NCBI GenBank assembly: GCA_963680875.1
Contig: OY804580.1
Span: 111,975,534 to 112,039,533, forward strand
From: Bathymodiolus brooksi
Lineage: Eukaryota > Mollusca > Bivalvia > Mytilida > Modiolidae
DNA length: 64,000 bases
Direction: 5' to 3'
Shown here: positions 55,922 through 64,000 of the stretch, one piece after another
How positions within the stretch are numbered: position 1 is the stretch's first letter
Layout of the letters: every line of letters begins with the position of its first letter
The notes under the pieces: generated by a model
The model's input: only the letters and a program-made list of their open reading frames with translations
The model's database searches: none
Told to the model about the DNA's origin: nothing
Program-made: the position numbers and the translations under genes

Positions 55922-57900
55922 TTTATGTTTATGGTGTTTAACGCCACTTTCAACAATATTTCAGTTATATCGTGGCGGTCAGTTTTATTTTTAATTTCAG
56001 CTTAAGCATATTTTTATTTGCTAAATATAACAAATAGGGATCGGACACAAGTTTTTCCAACTTATGAAGTCTTCTCCCGAGCACAATAATTTACAATATG
56101 GAATAGCATGCGCAATGAAATAATATAATATGTATATAATAGCATAGAGTTAAATATACAAAGAATGATTATATACAAAAACATAGGTTTAGACAATATA
56201 CGAAAAAAAAAGAAAAAAAGAAAAGAGATAAATACTTTTGGAGATGTGTGTTGGTTCTTTAGATCATTTAGACAATTATAAATCTTTTGGAGTCTTTAAT
56301 ATATTTAAAAGCATGTTTAAAAATAGTTATATTTTCTTGATATGTTAGGAGATCACTTCCTTTTGTCAGTAGATTTACATCAATATTAATGTTAGATGGT
56401 AGCCAGTTAAGACTATTAAATAATATTTCCCTATTATCTGTATATTTATCACAATCAAAAAAGAAATGGTGAGAATTTTCACATGGTGCGCCACAGTTAC
56501 AGGAAGCATTTGATAAAATTTTAACTTTACATAAATCGTATTTCAAGAAGGATGCATTGCAGCGAAGCTATGTTAGAATTATATTTAGTTTTCTAGGACC
56601 ATAAGAATAGTGTCCCGGAATTGACATTGAGATTGAACTGCGGATTGCCTTTTTAAATTTAGATAATGTGTCAAGATTACGCACTGAAAGATTAAGGTTA
56701 TTCCATTCCCTTACTGTAGCTGAGACGAAAGAATCTCTAGTTAAAGATAGTCTACAGAATGGAACAATAATATCGTTGCCATTTCGAAGGGGATAACTAG
56801 TCTTATTTTGAATTGTTGGGGGAATAAGATCGAGTAAATAAGAGGGTGTGCTACCGTTTTGGATATTATATAATAATTGGAGCTTTCTCCTAGTTCTTCT
56901 TTCTTCCAATCTCTCCCAGCCAGTTTCGCTATATAGATATTCTGTGTTGGTAAAGATTGGAAGTCCGGTGATAATTCTAACTGCCTCCAACTGTAGCCTC
57001 TCCAATTTGCACGAATTAGAGACACCACAGTTGTCCCAGACCTCACATGCATACTCAAATATTGGTCGAATGTAAATTAAGTATAATTTCTCTAAATTTT
57101 GTCTATTTAATTTATATTTCAATTTACGCAAAGCACATATATGTTTAGAGACACTTTTTATTATATTTTCTACACGTTTATTCCATTTTGCTTCCTCGCT
57201 AAATGTTATCCTCAAATGTTTATGGTCTGATGTAAGTGGAATTAATTTTCCATCAAAATAGAAATAAAAATTTGTTGAGTTTTCTACATTTTTAAAAAGC
57301 ATGATTTCAGTTATGTCTGGGTTGAAAGACATCAACCATCTCTTTGACCAGTCACCAAGTTGATGTAGATCATGACTTATGACATATTTTATTTGATCTT
57401 CATCTTGGCTTGCATAGCCAAGGGAAGTGTCATCAGTAAACAAACGGCTTAAGGAGAGAAGCTTATCACCAATAGCATTGATGTAAACCAGAAATAACCG
57501 AGGACCAAGAACAGACCTTTGGGGGACCCCAGCAGACACAGACACATATGAGGACGAAGAATCTCTATTTACTACTTTTTGGTGTCTACAATATAAATAA
57601 TTTTCAAACCATTTTAGTAAATTCCCTTTTATTCCATAACAATTCATTTTATGTATCAAACCTTTGTGCCAAACTTTATCGAAAGCCTTTGAGAAATCAA
57701 GTCAGTTTTATTGGTGGAGGAAACCAGAGGACCCGGAGAACACCGTCGACCTGTCGCAAGTCACTGACAAACTTTATCACATAATGTTGTATTGAGTCCA
57801 CCTCGCCTCAGTGGGATTCGAATTCTCAACGTTAGTGGTGATAGGCACTGATTGCATAGGTAGTTGTAAATCAAATTATCATACGATCACGACTACGACG
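55922..57900 (-). mobile_element. tRNA-derived SINE split by a LINE
   Basis: 55922-55989 is the SINE tail ('atggtgtttaacgccacttt', 'cgtggcggtcagttttatt') and 57701-57900 is the rest ('gtcagttttattggtggagg', 'cgtcgacctgtcgcaagtca', 'cacctcgcctcagtgggatt', reverse B box). Joined at the duplicated GTCAGTTTTATT they read as one SINE like that at 34645. Confidence 0.85.
55990..57700 (-). pseudogene. 5'-truncated CR1/Jockey-like LINE inserted in the SINE
   Basis: The coding part (57698-56268, minus) opens inside the reverse transcriptase with DFSKAFDKVWHKG and continues PQRSVLGPRLFLVYIN, then FTDDTSLGY (the catalytic Asp pair is kept, the preceding Ala is Thr), the thumb and C-terminal region, and GPRKLNIILT. 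An in-frame TAG at 56570-56568 follows, and the same frame resumes LRCNASFLKYD, CNCGAPCENSHHFFFDC (a CCHC-like end) to a stop at 56268. About 275 bp of 3' UTR ends near 55990. Flanking GTCAGTTTTATT copies (55978-55989, 57701-57712) are its target duplication. The Gly-to-Arg change in PQGSVLGP, the TAG and the truncation make it inactive. Confidence 0.9.
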
Positions 57901-57904
57901 TCTC

Positions 57905-58050
57905 CGCTTGCCCACTAGAAAGACGTTACTAGTAATAAAATCGACAATTGGGTTGTATTGAATTCAAACCAAATGTTGAAATGTAACAGCTTTTGGAATT
58001 GGGTATTAAGTAATATGAAAGCATGATTATATAATTATTAGAAATCAGGG
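57905..58050. repeat. Second copy of the 55.4-55.9 kb flank (empty site)
   Basis: 'gacgttactagtaataaaat', 'aaatgttgaaatgtaacagc', 'taatatgaaagcatgattat' and 'ttagaaatcagg' match 55410-55440 joined to 55806-55918. The SINE at 55441-55805 is absent here. Confidence 0.8.
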
Positions 58051-58984
58051 AACCATTGAATGTTCATTTAGTTGAATATCGACAAAATATTTCTACAATA
58101 GAATAAGATTAAAATTGAATAAGAAGAAAGTTTGACGCCATTGAAAGTTAATTCATGTTGAGGATGTATACTTCAAATGTATACAACATTACTATTGGAT
58201 TTCCTGATCGGCTCTCCATAGAAATAATATCAGAATGTTCGCTATTGTTAGGTCGTATCGACCTTAATCTGTACACAAGGCGACGTAGATGAATGCCCCA
58301 TCTTGACTTACATTATAGGGAAATTAATGAAAGCGAGTCAATACCTTACGTTTATAATATCGATACGTTTTCAATGAAAATAATATTACTCTTTCAATGA
58401 TTACGATTACCACAGCTACGGGAGTTGCCGAAACGAGGCTCCTTTTAAGACCCGTTTTCTCTAATCAACAGGCTATTGACAACCGATATTGTCACCAGCT
58501 GTGAGCTATGATTAGGAACAATGTGTTGTGATGAGGGGAAACAATATCGCCCGAATGGTTCATCAGTTACTGACGTCTTTTTATGTAACATCAATTCTAT
58601 ATGTTTCATCTAAATTAACGCTTGATTGTACTCCCTGGTACTTTTATGAATAATAAAATTTATATTTCAAATATTCATAAGGGACAACATTGTTATATAA
58701 TTGGATCTATCAAATTCGTCTCTTATTAAACTTTATATATCTTTGACAATTTGTAATGATGAAAAAACACTGGATGGAATAGTAGATGGTTGGTATTATT
58801 ATATACAAATAAAGTGCAGTTGGAAAATATCAGTTAAATAAAGTGAATGCATTTTACTTTTGACAGACACTGTTTTGATTGCACAGAACGGATATTGCAT
58901 TCAGTTGGTATTCACATTATATAGGTCGGTACTATTACATGGATAATGAACATGAAGCTAAGATATTGATACAAGAAGATCAAG
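58051..58984. other. Unique AT-rich sequence
   Basis: No gene or repeat recognised. Confidence 0.4.
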
Positions 58985-59865
58985 TGTTATGGTAAAGCTA
59001 TATCGTGACGTCAGTTTTCTTGGTGGAGGAAATCGGAGTACCAAGAGGAAACCACCGACCTGCCGCAAGTCACTGACAAACTTTATCACACACACAAGTC
59101 ACTGACAAACTTTATCACACACACAAGTCACTGACAAACTTTATCACACACACAAGTCACTGACAAACTTTATCACACACACAAGTCACTGACAAACTTT
59201 ATCACACACACAAGTCACTGACAAACTTTATCACACACACAAGTCACTGACAAACTTTATCACACACACAAGTCACTGACAAACTTTATCACACACACAA
59301 GTCACTGACAAACTTTATCACACACACAAGTCACTGACAAACTTTATCACACACACAAGTCACTGACAAACTTTATCACACACACAAGTCACTGACAAAC
59401 TTTATCACACACACAAGTCACTGACAAACTTTATCACACACACAAGTCACTGACAAACTTTATCACACACACAAGTCACTGACAAACTTTATCACACACA
59501 CAAGTCACTGACAAACTTTATCACACACACAAGTCACTGACAAACTTTATCACACACACAAGTCACTGACAAACTTTATCACACACACAAGTCACTGACA
59601 AACTTTATCACACACACAAGTCACTGACAAACTTTATCACACACACAAGTCACTGACAAACTTTATCACACACACAAGTCACTGACAAACTTTATCACAC
59701 ACACAAGTCACTGACAAACTTTATCACACACACAAGTCACTGACAAACTTTATCACATAATGTTTTATCGAGTACACCTCGCCTGTGCGGGATTCGAACT
59801 CGTAGCGTTAGTGGTGATAAGCATTGATTGCATAGGTACTTGTAAATCCAACTACCATACGATAT
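58985..59865 (-). mobile_element. tRNA-derived SINE with expanded 29 bp segment
   Basis: Left: 'atatcgtgacgtcagttttc', 'ttggtggaggaaatcggagt' and 'accgacctgccgcaagtcac'. Right: 'cataatgttttatcgagtac', 'acctcgcctgtgcgggattc' and 'gaactcgtagcg' (reverse B box). Between them 'aagtcactgacaaactttat' plus 'cac' has been amplified; other SINE copies in the window have it once. Confidence 0.85.
59066..59757. repeat. 29 bp minisatellite, about 24 copies, practically identical
   Basis: 'aagtcactgacaaactttat' plus 'cacacacac' repeats without visible substitution. The CACACACA spacer is absent from the parent SINE ('tttatcacataatg'), so it was created at or after the first duplication. The homogeneity points to a very young array. 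Confidence 0.95.
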
Positions 59866-60179
59866 TAAAGACATATTCGTAGCATTAAAACATGTATTCG
59901 TATTCTTTTGGTCTTGTACAGAGGGCAGTCAGCATTTTGCGATCTTTTTCTGCCTTTATCAAGAAAACAAGATATCGATGTGATGAATGTAATTGTTATG
60001 AATAAATAGTGGGAAATTTTAGAGAAATATATCACGAAAATGTTAATATACGAATGGATTTCTGACGATTTCACATTTTCTGTAGTAAATATTGTCCTTT
60101 CTGGACAATTAAGTTAAGTCAATAACTGTATTATAATGGTGGATTCTAGATTTTTAGTATCAAAGTTCAACGAATATAC
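59866..60179. other. Unique AT-rich sequence
   Basis: Nothing recognisable. Confidence 0.4.
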
Positions 60180-60400
60180 CCCTGAGTTTTGCTGAGATCC
60201 GTGTGAACGACTAACACGGTGGGATCACCCCTGAGTTTTGCTGAGATCCGAGTGGTGCTCATCATTTTGGTTTTCTATGTTGTCTTGTGTCGTGTTGTTG
60301 TGTTTCTGTTGACTTCGTCATGTGTCTTATGTACCCAATGTTGCCAGTGTCTCTGGATTGTTCGTTCTTGATTGCTCCTTCGGTTTTCTCTAACGTTTAT
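60180..60400 (+). mobile_element. Dispersed element E, unexpanded copy
   Basis: 'cctgagttttgctgagatcc' occurs twice (60182, 60230), followed by 'ttttggttttctatgttgtc', 'cgtcatgtgtcttatgtacc', 'ccagtgtctctggattgttc' and 'tccttcggttttctctaacg'. The later part is the reverse complement of the unit amplified at 28938-29110. Confidence 0.65.
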
Positions 60401-60464
60401 TCAACGCAAAAAATCGCACCTGATTAATGACACCACCAGAAAAACTTATTAATTGACTATTTCC

Positions 60465-60535
60465 TATCTTTGACCGTACCTGATGAAGAATATTCCAGAA
60501 GCGTGTCGTGTACGCTAAATATCTACGTTTTATAT
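60465..60535 (+). mobile_element. Dispersed element C end fragment
   Basis: 'gaccgtacctgatgaagaat', 'attccagaagcgtgtcgtgt' and 'taaatatctacgttttatat' match the right end of element C with a single 21 bp segment. Confidence 0.7.
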
Positions 60536-60575
60536 TGAAAAGTTTCTTAACTGATTGATCTATTGATTGATTTGT

Positions 60576-60612
60576 TAGTGTTGAAAGCCAGCTTAAGCAG
60601 TATTTCAGCAAT
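60576..60612 (-). mobile_element. SINE tail fragment at the LINE junction
   Basis: 'gtgttgaaagccagcttaag' plus 'cagtatttcagcaat' is a diverged match to the SINE tail 'gtgtttaacgccactttcaa' plus 'caatatttcagctat'. It ends where LINE-like sequence begins, so the LINE may have inserted into a SINE, as at 55990; the other half would lie outside the window. Confidence 0.45.
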
Positions 60613-63600
60613 CAATAGGAAAAAAATTACAAAAAACCGTTCGGGTGGTATCATGGTAGGTTTTAAAGATAATTTAGCAAAACATATAGACATTGTTAAT
60701 ACTGACAGTAAATATGTTATGTGGTTCAAATGTAGTGAGCAACTCTTTAAAACAGATCAGCCCGTATTTTTTGGTGTTGTATATATACCACCAGAGTATA
60801 CCAAATACTCACCCGAAGACGCTTTTAGTGAATTGCAACAGGAATACTTGTCTTTTTCAAATAAATCTAAATATATATGTCTTTTGGGGGACTTTAACGC
60901 GAGGACGGCAACTGACACTGATTTTGTTGATTTGATCAAAAACCGACATGTTGATGATTATATTACTGACTTTGTTGACAATTTTACAAACGTACTGAAT
61001 GATTTGAAAATGCCACTCAACAGAATTAGTATGGATAAATCTAAAAATAAGTTTGGTAATCTATTGTTAAATTTTTGTAAAGGAAATAGTATGTTTATAG
61101 TTAATGGAAGAGTGGGTAATGATAAAAATATTGGTAGATTTACATGTAGAAATGCTAGCGTTGTTGATTATTGTATTACTAGTCCTGAACTTCTAAAATT
61201 ATTTTTTGACTTTGATATTCTAGAAAGTAGTAAATTGTTTTCATATGTCCACGCACCACTACACATTTTATTATCTGTTAACTTAAACAATAATGATAGC
61301 AATAGTAATACTGTTAGGAAAACTAATCACTCGAAAGCTAAAATAAAATCATGGGAAAATGAGAAGGTAACAGATTTTCAAGAAAACATACACGAAGAAA
61401 AATTACATACTTTCGAACAGAAACTTTCACGTTGGCAAAATGAAATTGGTGTCACAGATCAAGCGATAATAGACTCATTGTTAGAGGACCTTGGTAATAT
61501 CTTCCCAGGTTCTGCCAAGAAAACATTTGGAACATTTAATTGTAAAAACATTGATAGTAAAATTAACAAGAATAAAAATGGTCAAAATCAAAAACCTTGG
61601 TTTGACCAAGACTGTAAATTTGCCAGACAAAAATATCGAAAATCTAAGAGACGTTATAAGTTGAATAACACTATAAGAAATCGTTCAATTATGATCGATG
61701 ATGAAAAGGGTTATAAGAAAATTATGGATGAAAAGTATAAAATTTACTGTAAAAAAATTTCAGATGATTTAAAAAATGCCTCAAGAGATAATCCCAAACA
61801 TTTCTGGAATATATTAGGTGGACATAAGAGAAAACAACAACCAAATATTGAAATCAATACCTTATATGAATTTTTTAAAGATTTAAATACGAAAGGACTC
61901 GATGAACAACAGTCAACGACACTACAAAATGAACTTCCAAATGACTCTAATGTACATATTAATGGGTATATTTCTCAGAATGAAATTTTCAAATGTATAA
62001 AAAATTTAAAGAATAATAAAGCTTGTGGGGAAGATGAAATTATAAATGAGTACATTAAATCCACATCAAATCGTTTCATTCATATTTATGAAAAACTTTT
62101 TAATATAATTTTTGACACAGGTGTATTACCTCAAAGTTGGTTAAATGGGATTATTAAGCCAATTTATAAAAACAAAGGCGATGTTAAAGACCCAATGAAT
62201 TATAGACCAATCACAATAGTTAGTTGTTTGGGGAAACTGTTTACTGCAATACTGAATGCAAGATTAAATGATTATACTGAAGAATTCATGATACTTAAAG
62301 AAAATCAAAGTGGTTTCAGGCAAAGTTATTCAACACTAGATAATATTTTCTCTATATTTACACTATTTCAAATCTTAAAGTCAAAAAAGAAGAAATTATA
62401 TTGTGCATTTATTGATTTTGAAAAAGCCTTTGACAGAGTATGGAGAGATGGCCTTTTTCACAAATTATTACTTAACAACATAAATGGTAAAATGTATAAT
62501 ATTATATTCAATATGTATACCAGTGTTAAGTCATGTATCTCATATAAAAATCACACTACAGGATATTTTAACTGTGAAATTGGAGTTAGACAAGGGGAAA
62601 ACCTGTCCCCATTTCTTTTTTCATTGTTTCTTAATGATCTAGAAGAATTTTTGCTGACAAAAGATATAGTTGGTTTAAAAAGTATCACCGACGAGTTAGA
62701 AACTGAACTTGAAATTTATCTAAAAATATTTGTAATGTTATATGCCGATGACACAATTTTATTAGCTGAATCAGCTGAAGATCTTCAAGTACAATTAAAT
62801 GCTTTTGGTGAATATTGTGACAATTGGAAAATGAAGGTGAATGTGAACAAAACAAAAATAATGGTATTTGGATTTGGAAAACTACGACAAAATCTCAAAT
62901 TCACCTATAAGAACATTGATATCGAAATAGTCAAACAATTTAATTATTTAGGGGTAATTTTTACAAAAACATGTAATTTTGATGTTACTAAAAAGCATCT
63001 TTCTGACAAAGCGCTTAAGGCAATGTACGAAGTTCTTAAAATGGGAAGGTTATATAAATTATCAGTGAAAATCCAGCTAGATCTCTTTGATAAAATGATA
63101 AAACCAATTCTCTTATATGGTTGCGAGGTCTGGGGATTTGGCAAAAATGAAGCACTAGAACGAGTTCACTTGAAATTCTGCAAAATACTTTTAAATTTAA
63201 AGTCCTCTACTCCAAACTATATGGTTTATGGTGAGCTAGGCAGGTATCCAATTGATATTGATATAAAAGTAAGGACAATTTCATACTGGGCAAGACTTTT
63301 AAGTGGTAAGCAGGCTAAATTTTCAAATGTATTTTATAGGCTTTCTAGAAATTTGAATGAAAATGGTGATACTAATTTAAATTGGGTTTATTTTATCAGA
63401 ACAATTCTAAATGAGTGTGGATTTACATATATATGGGAAACAGAAAATGTTAATAATAAAGAATGGTTAAAATGTGTTGTGAAACAGCGATTGATAGTTC
63501 AGTTTGTACAGAATTGGCAAACATCTCTGTCAGATTCTTCAAAAGCATTAAATTATAGGATTTTTAAAACCAAATTCGAATTCGAGGAATATTTCAATAT

Positions 63601-63946
63601 TTTAAATATAGGTGATGCAATCAGACTGTGTAGATTTAGGACAACAAATCACTATCTACCGATTGAAACCGGTAGATGGAGAAATATTGATAGAGAAAAC
63701 AGGTACTGTAATTTATGTAATTGTCAGAAATTAGGCGATGAATACCACTATGTTTTAGAGTGTTCCTCTTTAAACGATAAACGCAAGCAGCTTCTTCCAA
63801 AATATTTTATGAAAAGACATAATGTTGTCAAATTCTTTGAACTTCTATCTACCAAAAAACAATCGCTGTTACGAAAATTATGTATATTTATCAAACATAT
63901 CAATAAGATCTGTTGTACTCCTGGCTTACCCACTGTTGTTCCTTAA
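60613..63946 (+). CDS. LINE (non-LTR retrotransposon) endonuclease-reverse transcriptase, 5'-truncated
   Basis: An uninterrupted frame (open from 60563, 1,127 codons; LINE-like from about 60613) encodes an APE-type endonuclease followed by reverse transcriptase. The endonuclease lacks its N-terminus; GDFNAR is at residues 109-114 and its closing motif reads SYVHAPLH in place of the usual SDH. The RT runs from PIYKNKGDVKDPMNYRPITI through ENQSGFR, DFEKAFDRVW (618), GVRQGENLSPFLF (674) and YADDT (727) to the thumb. The C-terminus has CNLCNC...HYVLEC (from 1049), a zinc-knuckle-like cluster, and no RNase H domain. It nicks target DNA and copies its own RNA. No ORF1 is seen. The lack of stops implies a young insertion. 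The clade was not resolved; it differs from both other LINEs here. Confidence 0.9.
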
Positions 63947-64000
63947 CCTATGTATATTTTGTAAAAAGTCTTGTTATGTTATTATTATGTTGTTATTTTC
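63947..64000 (+). other. LINE 3' UTR, cut by the window edge
   Basis: AT-rich sequence after the LINE stop codon. No poly-A or short tandem tail is reached before the window ends. Confidence 0.6.

Overview
The window reads as non-coding eukaryotic nuclear DNA from a marine bivalve, most likely a mussel-like pteriomorph. The basis is: an AT-rich background; one host exon with a clean splice donor; several LINE remnants; tRNA-derived SINEs with the tail found in many molluscs; and three dispersed elements (called A, B and C here) that I recall from mytilid genomes in closely similar form. The species call is inference (about 0.6); the eukaryotic call is secure. There are no operons, rRNA genes or CRISPR arrays.

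About a third to 40 percent of the window is tandem repeat. The main arrays are 803-1318 (14 and 49 bp units), 5165-13360 (32-36 bp, about 235 copies), 16490-16672 (36), 17965-18668 (22), 23155-25275 (39/40), 26829-27690 (42), 28938-29110 (57), 30268-30468 (39), 31413-32826 (21), 35678-35972 (35), 39755-42905 (43), 44091-44912 (83), 46449-48830 (21), 52125-52905 (44-47), 53080-54830 (29/30), 54870-55290 (22) and 59066-59757 (29). The very long frames in these arrays are by-products of repeats that lack stop codons and are not annotated as genes.

The main result is that many arrays are internal expansions of dispersed elements whose unexpanded copies also lie in the window. Element B has been expanded in four different internal segments (two adjoining ones at 0.8-1.3 kb, one at 5-13 kb, one at 52 kb). 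Element C has been expanded in two segments (31 kb and 40 kb), element A in the same 22 bp segment twice (18 kb and 55 kb), element E in a 57 bp segment (29 kb), and a tRNA-derived SINE in a 29 bp segment (59 kb).

The one convincing host gene is the first coding exon of a two-pore-domain potassium channel (20664-21543, minus), with an acidic N-terminus built from an in-frame 21 bp repeat. Mobile coding sequences are: a 5'-truncated but open LINE of 1,127 codons at the right edge (60613-63946, plus); a decayed LINE inserted into a SINE with a 12 bp target duplication (55990-57700, minus); the 3' end of a CR1-like LINE with a (TTTA)n tail (about 25745-26632, plus); and the C-terminal catalytic part of a Crypton-like tyrosine recombinase (49637-50140, plus) in an element with a deleted sister copy next to it, separated by 139 bp palindromes. 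A non-autonomous hAT element with terminal inverted repeats and an 8 bp target duplication lies at 2833-3406.
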